From Actinomycetes bacterium (GTDB lineage Bacteria > Actinomycetota > CADDZG01 > JAHWKV01), in NCBI GenBank assembly GCA_029263035.1, contig JAJCYF010000241.1:1-18179 (forward strand): a stretch of 18,179 nucleotides of DNA. The letters are read 5' to 3'. Position numbers and translations under genes: made by a program. This document shows, piece after piece, positions 1 to 6,922 of the stretch (the stretch's first letter is position 1; each line of letters begins with the position of its first letter). The notes beneath the pieces are model-generated. The model was not told the DNA's origin. It did not search any database and was given only the letters and a program-made list of their open reading frames with translations.

Positions 1-1188
1 CCCGTGGGGATCGGAATCGATCCCTTCTGGGAGTCGATTCGTGCGGGACGCTCCGGCGCAGGCCACGTCACCTCCTTCGACACCACCGGTTATGCCGTCA
101 ACATCTGCGCCGAGGTCTCCGACTTCGACATCGCCGACTTCATCGAGCCCCGCAAATCCCGCCGGATGGAGCGGTTCACCCAGTTTGCCTACGCCGCCTC
201 CAAGCTGGCGCTGGAGCACGCCGGGCTGGACCCGTCAGACCCCGACCCCTCCCGGGTCGGCGTGGTCATAGGTTCCGGGGTCGGCGGACTGCGCCTCATC
301 GAAGACGACACGATGAACCTGAACACCAAGGGCCCCCGCTCGGTGGCGCCCGACCTCATCGCCCGGATGATGGCGAACTCCGCCTCCGGAGCGGTGGCAA
401 TAGAGTTTGGATTCCAGGGGCCCAACGAGGCCACCGTCACCGCCTGCGCGGCCAGCGGCAACGCCATGGCCCGGGCTATCGATCACATCCGCAACGGCCA
501 CGCCGACGTGGTGGTTGCCGGAGGCACCGAGACCCCCATCACCCCGCTTGGCCTGGCCGCCTTCTGCTCGGCCCGCGCGCTTTCCAAGCGCAACGACGAC
601 CCGGAGCACGCGTCCCGGCCCTTCGACAAGAACCGGGACGGGTTCCTGCTGGCCGAAGGGTCGACGGTGATGGTCTTCGAAGCCTGGGACACCGCCGTCG
701 CCCGCGGCGCGACCATCCTGGCCGAGGTCCTGGGTTACGGCCTGTCCGCCGACGCCCACCACCTGGTCATGCCGCACCCGGAAGGCGTGGGCGCCGCCAA
801 CTGTATGACGATGGCGCTGCAAGACTCCGAGCTGACGCCGGGGGACATCGGGTTGATCTCCGCCCACGGCACGGCGACCTCGTTGGGCGATGCAGCGGAG
901 ACCAAAGCGATCCACAAGGTCTTCGGCAACAGCCCTCCCCCGACATCGTCCACCAAGTCGATGACCGGGCACCTGCTGGGTGCCGCGGGATCCACGGCTG
1001 CGGCGGCCACGGTCATGGGGCTGGTCGACCAGATCCTTCCCCCGACCACCAACTACGAGACCCCGGACCCGGCTTGCGACCTGGACGTCGTGCCGAACCA
1101 GGCCCGCCCGGCGAAGTTCGATGCGGCGATTATGAACACCTTCGGCTTCGGCGGCCACAACGCTTCCATAGTCTTCGCCCGGGTATAG
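1..1188 (+). CDS. fabF: beta-ketoacyl-ACP synthase II (5'-partial)
   Basis: This is the condensing enzyme that elongates acyl-ACP with malonyl-ACP in type II fatty-acid synthesis in the cytoplasm. The thiolase-fold triad is intact: the nucleophilic Cys in TACAASGNA (codon 445-447), His in SAHGTATSLGD (865-867) and His in KSMTGHLLGAAGS (970-972). The C-terminal NTFGFGGHNAS glycine-rich loop is also present. The frame is open to the window edge and begins Pro-Val-Gly, matching the end of the family's N-terminal V-T-G-x-G-x-x-(T/S)-P-V-G strand. About 12-15 residues therefore lie upstream, and the in-frame GTG at position 4 is an internal Val, not the start. The stop is TAG. acpS follows after 22 bp on the same strand, suggesting a fatty-acid operon. 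KAS II (FabF) fits better than KAS I, but the exact chain-length role cannot be read from sequence. Confidence 0.93.
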   Translation, partial: PVGIGIDPFWESIRAGRSGAGHVTSFDTTGYAVNICAEVSDFDIADFIEPRKSRRMERFTQFAYAASKLALEHAGLDPSDPDPSRVGVVIGSGVGGLRLIEDDTMNLNTKGPRSVAPDLIARMMANSASGAVAIEFGFQGPNEATVTACAASGNAMARAIDHIRNGHADVVVAGGTETPITPLGLAAFCSARALSKRNDDPEHASRPFDKNRDGFLLAEGSTVMVFEAWDTAVARGATILAEVLGYGLSADAHHLVMPHPEGVGAANCMTMALQDSELTPGDIGLISAHGTATSLGDAAETKAIHKVFGNSPPPTSSTKSMTGHLLGAAGSTAAAATVMGLVDQILPPTTNYETPDPACDLDVVPNQARPAKFDAAIMNTFGFGGHNASIVFARV

Positions 1189-1210
1189 CCCCAACCTCTA
1201 AGCTGGTCCG

Positions 1211-1573
1211 GTGATCAGACTGGGCATCGACATCGTGGACATCGCGCGCCTGGCCGGCCGGATGGACACCTGGCCGAAGCTGGCCGACCGCATGTTCACC
1301 AGGGCCGAGCAGGAGTACTGCCTCAGCCGCCCGCACCCGCCCCAGCACTTTGCCGCCCGGGCGGCGGCCAAGGAGGCCACCTTCAAGGCGCTCGGCGAAG
1401 GCTGGCCGCTGGTGAGCTGGACCGACGTCGAGGTGGTCTCGGGCGCCAACCGGGGCCGGCCCACCCTGGTGCTCACCGGCCGCGCCGCCGAGCTGTTGGG
1501 CGGCAGCACACCGGTTGTTTCACTGGCCCACGACGCCGGCGTGGCCATCGCCGAGGTGCTGCTGGTCGACTGA
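1211..1573 (+). CDS. acpS: holo-[acyl-carrier-protein] synthase AcpS
   Basis: This 4'-phosphopantetheinyl transferase moves the pantetheine arm from CoA to a Ser of apo-ACP, activating the carrier used by the neighbouring FabF. At 120 residues it has normal bacterial AcpS length. The N-terminal GIDIVDIAR (residues 5-13, metal-binding Asp7) and FAARAAAKEATFKALG (47-62, catalytic/metal Glu55) are both family signatures. A C-terminal SLAHDAGVAIA segment corresponds to the conserved S-x-S/A-H-D strand. The start is GTG at 1211, directly before the IRLGID core; an upstream start would run back into the fabF stop region. Its placement 22 bp after fabF supports co-transcription. The stop is TGA. Confidence 0.93.
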   Translation: MIRLGIDIVDIARLAGRMDTWPKLADRMFTRAEQEYCLSRPHPPQHFAARAAAKEATFKALGEGWPLVSWTDVEVVSGANRGRPTLVLTGRAAELLGGSTPVVSLAHDAGVAIAEVLLVD

Positions 1574-1600
1574 AACTTTCGGGCTAAGACCTCCCCGGTT

Positions 1601-4600
1601 TTACCCGTCCAGGTCCCGTTCGACGAAAAGGGTGTGGTAGGTCCCGGCCTCCGCCCGGTGGACCGCGTAGAGACCGACGATCGGATAACCCAGGCTCCGG
1701 TCTTCGGTGGTGCCGGTTCCCAGTTGGCCGATTCCGTTCCAGCCCCAGGTCCTGGCCTCCCTTCCGCTGACCAGAACGTTGTGAAACATGCCGGCTGAAA
1801 TCTCATCTGCGACCATGCCCAACGGGACGGGGAACGCCTGGAAAACCGCGTTAGTCCCTTTGTTGATCTGCTGAAAGGCGTTCCAGCCCCAGCCCAGAAT
1901 CATCCGGGTTGGAGAAATCGAGAGGCTGTGGACATAGCCGGCGGAAATTCTCTTCATGCCGGTCATGACGTTGATGGCGTCCCCCACAACTCTCACCGGT
2001 CTCCAGCGGTCTTGCTGCGTCCAGTCACCCAGCTGGCCCAAGCCGTTCCATCCCCACGCGTAAACATGGCCTGAGGTCTTGGTCAGAGCAAGAGTGTGAA
2101 ACCCGCCTGCGGAGACCTCAGTGGACGCCGGCAGGCCGGCAACCAGGACCGGTCTTACCTGGTCAACGTTGGACCCGATGCCCAACTGACCGAGGCCGTT
2201 GTAGCCCCAAGACCACACCGTCCCGTCTCGTCGCACCGCCAGGCTGTGGTAGGCGCCTGCCGAGATCGATACCACGTCCGAGAGGGCAAGATTGACGGCC
2301 ACCCGCCGCTCGGTCCTGCTTCCCTCCCCGAGCTGACCGTAGCCGTTCCATCCCCAGGCCCAAACCGTCCCGTCACTGCGTAAAGCAAGAGTGTGCAGGA
2401 ACCCCGCGTCAACCTCCGTCACGTCGCTCAGACCCTTGACCTGAACCGGACGAGTTCTATCGGTAAGGGAGCCGTCACCCAGAGATCCGTAGCCGTTATA
2501 CCCCCACGCCCACACCGAGCCGTCGTGTTTGGCGGCGACGTTGTGAATGAGACCGGACGAGACGGAGGCGGCTCCCTCCAGGCCCTCTGTCGATGAGGGC
2601 GAAAGCTGGACCTCCGATCCCTCACCTGTAAGCTGCCCGTATACGTTCCAACCGGAAGCAGACACCTGGTTCCCATGGTCCCGGCTCGGGACCGCAGACG
2701 GCGTGTCGGTCAAAATCATCAGCGAGTCCCCTGCCGAAATCGCCAACCCGTTGGCGGTCCGTACAACCTGGCCGCCGGAAAACCCGATCTTGCGGCGGGA
2801 AACCAGCTGAAACCCGTCCAGGTCGTATTCCTCCAGGTAGAGATCCTGGCCTCTTTTGGCGGTTGCGTAGACCCTGTCCTCCTCAGGCGCCGGCGCAAAG
2901 CCGATTGCATAGTCGTTCGGGAAGGTATCGCTGTACGAATAGCGCCCGAAGAAGGCACCGGAAACAACATCGAAAGCTTTGGCCCCGAACCAAAAGAGGC
3001 CTCCCTGCGAGTCAGGATCCGGAAAGCCGGCCGACTGAAGTCCGGTATGGCTGACCGTGAACGCCTTTAAACGGTAACCATCGCTGGCCAGCACCCTGTC
3101 CGGCCCGTCGAACTCAATTTCGGGACCGCCCTCGGCGGTCACGGGCTGCATCAATCCGTTGCGGTACAGAGCGATCACGGGCTTGTCGCCCCATTCCCGT
3201 GCCTGGGAGACGGCCACCGTGTCCAGGGTACCGGGACGAACGTCGATGTCGGTGATGTGCGTGTACTCCTCAAAGAGCGAGAAGGTTGAGATGACGGAGA
3301 AGCTCTCAAGATCGATAGCGGAAACCCGTCCTTCGGCATGAGCAACGAAGAGACGGCTTCCATCGTCGGACATCGCGATCGAACCGGGTCCTTTTGTAAC
3401 GTCGGCCATCTTTACCACCCGCCCGCCCGCGGGCTCGATGGCTACAACCTGGTTCCTTCGGGTAGTTGGGGGAAACCCACTGTATTCGCCGACGGATACA
3501 TAGACGAGCTTGCGACCGGCGTCGTACACAAGGTCGGCGACCGAGAACTCAAGCTTGTGCCCCGCAACCCACGTCGAAGACAGCGATGAGGCGGGTCCCG
3601 GAAGTGTCACCTGACCGGGAACCACGCCCGGGCCCAATAGCACCACGCCGGTATTGGTGGCTGCGGCGTATCCGGCGACTGTTGCCGTCAACGCCTTTTC
3701 GACGCCGGCCGGCAGTGCGGAAAAGAGCCGCTCGCCCACTTTCTGTCCGGTTCCCGCGTCAAATTGGCTGACGGTGCGGGACCGGAAGTACGTGATTCGT
3801 TGGGTCTCGGGTGAGGCCTCGACCATCCCAGCCGCCGGAAGCCGGTGAACCGCCGACCAGGTTTTCGGATCGAGAACCACCCCGTTGGTCGTGTACATCC
3901 GGCCGTCGGACGAAACCTCCATATCGAGAGAGCCTCTGAGGTCGATGCTTTCGGTGTTCTCGACAACGTGGGCGCCGGTGTCATCGACCTCGACCGTGTA
4001 CCGGTAGGACGTGGTCGCTCCGTCCTGCCCTTGGTACCCGTACACGGTCGAATCGCCACCCGGCTCGATCCGGTGCGGCCCGTAGATCCGGTTGGGAAGC
4101 GCGACGCCGTCCTTGTACACGGTGATCTCTCCCTGGAAGTAGACGACCATGTCGTTGCGCCCCGGCATAGCCAGAAGATCCGAGCCAACAAGGGGCCCCG
4201 GCTCTGTGCCCAGGGTGCGGAAGCGATCGGCAATGGAGAAGGTGGAAAGGTCGACCTTCACGATGTGGTCGCTGCCGGCCAGGCCGACATAGGCATAGGT
4301 TCCGTCGTCGGTCAATGCGATCCTGTAGGGGTCGCTGCCCACAAATACTCTGCGGCCGATGGCGCCGGTACGGGGATCCAACTCGACGAGATGGTTACCG
4401 AGGGTCCCCGCCTCCGGCGAAAGGGTAGCCAGAACCACCTCGCGAGCCCGGTCGTACTGGACATCTTTTGCCGGCAAGGCGACGGATTTCGCTTGCCACT
4501 CGGACAGTGGAGCGGCCGATCCGGCAGCGTGGGCCAACCCGCGCATCGCCGGCGCCATCAGCAAAAGCACCAACACGGTTGAGACGATTCGAATTCTGGA

Positions 4601-4603
4601 CAC
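1601..4603 (-). CDS. secreted double-propeller protein (YVTN-like + RCC1 repeats)
   Basis: A 1000-residue protein of unknown function. Residues 1-26 form a Sec signal peptide (basic MSRIRI, a Leu/Val-rich core, an AHA cleavage motif). About 40-640 is a beta-propeller region with YVTN/surface-layer-like blades (for example IALTDDGTYAYVGLAGSDHI near 95-114 and SIAMSDDGSRLFVAHAEG further on). About 645-998 holds seven RCC1-type repeats of roughly 50 residues, each with a W-G-(W/Y)-N-G-x-G-Q-L-G core, enough for one complete seven-bladed RCC1 propeller. There is no C-terminal membrane anchor, LPXTG or S-layer domain, so it is probably released or loosely wall-associated. The start is GTG, preceded by a GGGGGAA-type ribosome site. 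It is divergent from the TSUP permease and convergent with acpS. Such proteins may bind ligands or surfaces, but no catalytic residues are evident. Confidence 0.85.
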   Translation of the reverse strand: MSRIRIVSTVLVLLLMAPAMRGLAHAAGSAAPLSEWQAKSVALPAKDVQYDRAREVVLATLSPEAGTLGNHLVELDPRTGAIGRRVFVGSDPYRIALTDDGTYAYVGLAGSDHIVKVDLSTFSIADRFRTLGTEPGPLVGSDLLAMPGRNDMVVYFQGEITVYKDGVALPNRIYGPHRIEPGGDSTVYGYQGQDGATTSYRYTVEVDDTGAHVVENTESIDLRGSLDMEVSSDGRMYTTNGVVLDPKTWSAVHRLPAAGMVEASPETQRITYFRSRTVSQFDAGTGQKVGERLFSALPAGVEKALTATVAGYAAATNTGVVLLGPGVVPGQVTLPGPASSLSSTWVAGHKLEFSVADLVYDAGRKLVYVSVGEYSGFPPTTRRNQVVAIEPAGGRVVKMADVTKGPGSIAMSDDGSRLFVAHAEGRVSAIDLESFSVISTFSLFEEYTHITDIDVRPGTLDTVAVSQAREWGDKPVIALYRNGLMQPVTAEGGPEIEFDGPDRVLASDGYRLKAFTVSHTGLQSAGFPDPDSQGGLFWFGAKAFDVVSGAFFGRYSYSDTFPNDYAIGFAPAPEEDRVYATAKRGQDLYLEEYDLDGFQLVSRRKIGFSGGQVVRTANGLAISAGDSLMILTDTPSAVPSRDHGNQVSASGWNVYGQLTGEGSEVQLSPSSTEGLEGAASVSSGLIHNVAAKHDGSVWAWGYNGYGSLGDGSLTDRTRPVQVKGLSDVTEVDAGFLHTLALRSDGTVWAWGWNGYGQLGEGSRTERRVAVNLALSDVVSISAGAYHSLAVRRDGTVWSWGYNGLGQLGIGSNVDQVRPVLVAGLPASTEVSAGGFHTLALTKTSGHVYAWGWNGLGQLGDWTQQDRWRPVRVVGDAINVMTGMKRISAGYVHSLSISPTRMILGWGWNAFQQINKGTNAVFQAFPVPLGMVADEISAGMFHNVLVSGREARTWGWNGIGQLGTGTTEDRSLGYPIVGLYAVHRAEAGTYHTLFVERDLDG
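1616..2660 (-). repeat. seven tandem RCC1 blade-coding repeats
   Basis: Within the propeller gene, a degenerate motif reading on the plus strand like CCGTTCCATCCCCAGGC recurs near 1733, 1880, 2044, 2195, 2341, 2490 and 2640. The spacing is about 146-164 bp. It encodes the W-G-W-N-G-x-G-Q-L-G turn of each blade. The copies differ at many positions, so this is protein-level repetition and not a recent DNA tandem array. Confidence 0.8.
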
Positions 4604-4632
4604 AGGGTTCCCCCGCTCAAACTTTGACTCTG

Positions 4633-4640
4633 TGTCTATC
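4633..4640 (+). promoter_or_regulatory. possible extra half-site TGTCTATC
   Basis: TGTCTATC here is the reverse complement of GATAGACA at 4732-4739, part of the permease operator candidate. Read in the direction of the propeller gene it is GATAGACA, 30 bases upstream of that gene's GTG. The same octamer therefore precedes or overlaps the start of both divergent genes in sense orientation. It could be a shared regulator half-site or chance. Confidence 0.3.
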
Positions 4641-4702
4641 GGCCGGATGCCCGAACTGTTCAGTTAAATTTGACCAAGTTCCAGCTTTTCTTGACGACCG
4701 CC

Positions 4703-4732
4703 TTCACATTGTCGATCATGTCTAGTAGATTG
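4703..4732 (+). promoter_or_regulatory. promoter of the TSUP permease (leaderless)
   Basis: A -35 box TTCACA (4703-4708, five of six matches to TTGACA) lies 18 bp from a -10 box TAGATT (4727-4732, TAnnnT type). With normal spacing the transcript would begin at about 4739, the A of the permease ATG. No Shine-Dalgarno sequence precedes that ATG, so a leaderless mRNA, common in Actinomycetota, explains both observations. Confidence 0.5.
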
Positions 4733-4741
4733 ATAGACATG
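4717..4741. promoter_or_regulatory. inverted-repeat operator over -10 and start codon
   Basis: Perfect 8-bp arms CATGTCTA (4717-4724) and TAGACATG (4734-4741) are separated by 9 bp. The repeat covers the proposed -10 box and includes the permease ATG in its right arm, the position expected for a repressor operator. If transcription began further upstream, the same repeat would form an RNA hairpin occluding the start codon. No regulator gene is adjacent. Confidence 0.5.
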
Positions 4742-5623
4742 GACGAGTTAATCATTGTCTTTCTCGCCGGGTTCATCGCGTCGTTCATCGACGGAGCCCT
4801 CGGCATGGGCTTCGGACCCGCGTCGTCCAGCATCCTTCTGGGGACCGGACTCTCTCCCGCCGCGGTGTCGACCACGGTCAACCTGGCGAAGGTTGCGACC
4901 GGGATCTCCGCAGCCATCTCCCACTGGCGGTTCGACAACATCGACCGCCGCCTCGTCCTTCGGCTGGCGCTTCCGGGGTCGGTCGGGGCGCTAATCGGTG
5001 TGACCATCCTGGCCAACGTCGACGGGGAGCAGCTGAGACCTCTTCTAATCGCAATCCTGCTGATCATGGCCGGGCGAATCCTCTGGCGGTTCAGCCGGGC
5101 CCTTCCTCCCAAGTCCGCCGACCTGGACCGGGTCGCCGGCGAAAGCCTGCAGTACAACGAGAAGGGCACGGTGTTGGTGGCCGGAGCCGGCGGGGTGACC
5201 AACGGGCTCGTCGGCGCATGGGGTCCGGTGGTCACACCATTCCTGCTGCAGCGCGGAGTTGCCCCCCGTTACGCAATCGGTTCGGTCAACACCGCCGAGG
5301 TTGCGGTTGCCGTTGTCGCCTCCGGCTCGCTGCTGGCCTCGGTGGGAGGCGGCGGCATCAACCTCGGGGTGGTTGCCGCGATGCTCGCCGGTGGCATCCT
5401 GGCGGCTCCGGTGGCCGCATGGTCCATCAAGTTCATCCCGGCCCGGGGGCTGGGAGTGGCAGTGGGCGGCCTGCTGTTCATCACCAACATCCGGGAGCTG
5501 GCCTCGTACGCCGAGCTGGGGGCGGAACGGTGGATCGGCTACGGCCTGGTGGCCGTTGCGTGCGGATTTGCCGCTATGCGCCCCGTTCTTTCCCAGCGCC
5601 GGGCGGCCGCCCGGCCGGCCTGA
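4739..5623 (+). CDS. TSUP (TauE/SafE, DUF81) family membrane permease
   Basis: A 294-residue polytopic inner-membrane protein of the 4-toluene-sulfonate uptake permease family, whose members export or import sulfite, sulfoacetate and other small organosulfur anions. The two-fold pseudo-repeat is visible. The first half opens with a membrane helix ending in ASFIDGALGMGFG and continues with STTVNLAKVATG. The second half has AGAGGVTNGLVGAWGPVVTP followed by GSVNTAEVAVA. About eight hydrophobic segments are present. I chose ATG 4739 because it begins just before the first helix and coincides with the predicted transcript start; in-frame ATG 4718 and TTG 4670 lie in promoter sequence. It is divergent from the propeller gene and convergent with the P450 (9-bp gap). 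The substrate cannot be assigned and no sulfur-metabolism genes are nearby. Confidence 0.85.
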   Translation: MDELIIVFLAGFIASFIDGALGMGFGPASSSILLGTGLSPAAVSTTVNLAKVATGISAAISHWRFDNIDRRLVLRLALPGSVGALIGVTILANVDGEQLRPLLIAILLIMAGRILWRFSRALPPKSADLDRVAGESLQYNEKGTVLVAGAGGVTNGLVGAWGPVVTPFLLQRGVAPRYAIGSVNTAEVAVAVVASGSLLASVGGGGINLGVVAAMLAGGILAAPVAAWSIKFIPARGLGVAVGGLLFITNIRELASYAELGAERWIGYGLVAVACGFAAMRPVLSQRRAAARPA

Positions 5624-5632
5624 CGAACCCGG

Positions 5633-6841
5633 CTACAGCGTGACCGGCATTGAGGTCAGGCGCCAGGTTCCGGGGTCCGGGGTGCGCTGAAGCTCCTCAA
5701 GAGGAACGGCCGGCTTCAGGTTGGGGAAGCGGCTCAGCAGCGTAGTGAGAACCACCTCGGTCTCCACTCTGGCCAGCGCCGCTCCCAGACAAAAATGCGG
5801 CCCGTGTCCGAATCCGAGGTGAGCGACATCGCGGGTCCGGCCGGCGTCGAACCTCTCCGGCTCGACGAAAACCCGGGGGTCACGGTTCACCGCGGCAAGG
5901 GAAGCGGTCACCGGCTGCCCCTTGCCGATCCAAGCGCCGCCGACCTCGACGTCCTCCCGGGCGTAACGGGGGATCGTCAGCAGCTGCGGCCCGCACCAGC
6001 GCAGCAACTCCTCGACCGCCTGCGGCATCAACAAGGGGTTGCCCCGAAGGGCTTCGAGCTGTTCCGGGTGCCCGAACAGGGCTTCCAGGCCGTTGGCAAT
6101 CAGGTTGGCCGGCGTCTGCCCTCCCAGGACCAGGTGCCAGACGAACGTCACCACCTCGTCGAGACTGAGCCGGTCACCGTCTTCGGCCTGGGTGCGGATG
6201 AGCTCGCTCAAAAGGTCGTCGCCCGGCTCGGCGGTCCGGCGCTCGATGGCGGCCTTGGCCCCCTCCATGATGGCCGGAATGGCCTCGCCGAACGCCTTTC
6301 CCCAGCCCGAGGCCACGGCGATTCCGTACGTCCGCCACTGCGAACGGTCGGATTCGGGGATGCCCACCAGCTCGCAGATCACATCGATCGGCAGCGGCCG
6401 GGCTAGGTGCGCCAGCAGGTCGACCGACCCCTGCTCTGCCTGTCCGGGCAGTTCGTCGAGCAGACGGTCCACCAGCATCTGGATCCGGGGCCGGAATTCC
6501 ACGGCACGGCGGGCGGTGAACGACGGCGACACCAGCCGCCGCAGCCGGGCGTGCTCCGGACCCTCCATCTCGCTCATGGTCCTCATGTAGCGCAGGCACG
6601 CCTGGGGTACGTCGGGGCGCATGTAGCTATCGGAGTTGAGCTCGAAACGCCTGTCGGCCAGCATGCTCCGGGCCTCCTTGTGCCGCAGCAGCACCCACAT
6701 GGGCCCCATCCCGGTACCGACGATCTGGGCCGCAGGAGCGATCTCGCCCACTTTCCCGTATGCGGTGAAAGGGTCGGTCAGGACGGCCGGGTCCGCCAGG
6801 TTGATCTGCGGGATGTCTTGGGTTTCGGCGGTTCCGGCCAT
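5633..6841 (-). CDS. cytochrome P450 monooxygenase
   Basis: A 402-residue soluble bacterial class I P450 that would need a ferredoxin and reductase encoded elsewhere. The heme-ligand loop is FGHGPHFCLG (344-353, Cys351). The K-helix ExxR is E278-L-L-R281. The C-helix contains HARLRRLVSPSFT. The I-helix reads GGQTPAN (240-246). Aligned on the following N-L-I, Gln242 takes the place of the usual Asp/Glu, Thr243 is kept and the next residue is Pro. The start is ATG 6841, with GGAGGAAG five bases upstream; a longer frame from 6874 would begin inside the operator. It is divergent from the long TetR-type regulator, which is its likely repressor or sensor. The substrate is unknown, and no terpene, polyketide or ferredoxin gene is adjacent. 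Confidence 0.93.
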   Translation of the reverse strand: MAGTAETQDIPQINLADPAVLTDPFTAYGKVGEIAPAAQIVGTGMGPMWVLLRHKEARSMLADRRFELNSDSYMRPDVPQACLRYMRTMSEMEGPEHARLRRLVSPSFTARRAVEFRPRIQMLVDRLLDELPGQAEQGSVDLLAHLARPLPIDVICELVGIPESDRSQWRTYGIAVASGWGKAFGEAIPAIMEGAKAAIERRTAEPGDDLLSELIRTQAEDGDRLSLDEVVTFVWHLVLGGQTPANLIANGLEALFGHPEQLEALRGNPLLMPQAVEELLRWCGPQLLTIPRYAREDVEVGGAWIGKGQPVTASLAAVNRDPRVFVEPERFDAGRTRDVAHLGFGHGPHFCLGAALARVETEVVLTTLLSRFPNLKPAVPLEELQRTPDPGTWRLTSMPVTL

Positions 6842-6846
6842 CTTCT

Positions 6847-6854
6847 CTTCCTCC
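6847..6854 (-). promoter_or_regulatory. ribosome binding site of the P450 gene
   Basis: On the minus strand GGAGGAAG sits five bases before ATG 6841. It settles the start there over the in-frame ATG at 6874, which overlaps the operator and has no comparable site. Confidence 0.7.
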
Positions 6855-6868
6855 GTTTGAAATGATGA

Positions 6869-6884
6869 GACCATCTGAATGGTC
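6869..6884. promoter_or_regulatory. TetR-type operator between P450 and regulator
   Basis: Perfect inverted repeat GACCAT-CTGA-ATGGTC, centred in the 81-bp divergent intergenic region, 27 bp from the P450 ATG and 38 bp from the regulator ATG. It lies just upstream of a TATCTT -10-like box (6889-6894) reading toward the regulator. This layout is typical for autoregulation plus control of the divergent target by a TetR-family protein. Binding by the adjacent regulator is inferred. Confidence 0.65.
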
Positions 6885-6908
6885 AGTGTATCTTAAACGG
6901 TGAAGACC

Positions 6909-6916
6909 GGGAGGAG
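6909..6916 (+). promoter_or_regulatory. ribosome binding site of the TetR-type gene
   Basis: GGGAGGAG lies six bases before ATG 6923, a strong Shine-Dalgarno match that fixes this start. Confidence 0.7.
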
Positions 6917-6922
6917 AAAACA

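Noticed and set aside
235..1194. 319-codon open frame on the minus strand
   Set aside because: Antisense shadow of fabF; composition is Arg/Gly/Val-rich with no motif.
4670..4738. Upstream TTG and ATG 4718 starts for the permease
   Set aside because: They would place the predicted promoter inside the gene, have no Shine-Dalgarno, and add residues before the normal first helix.
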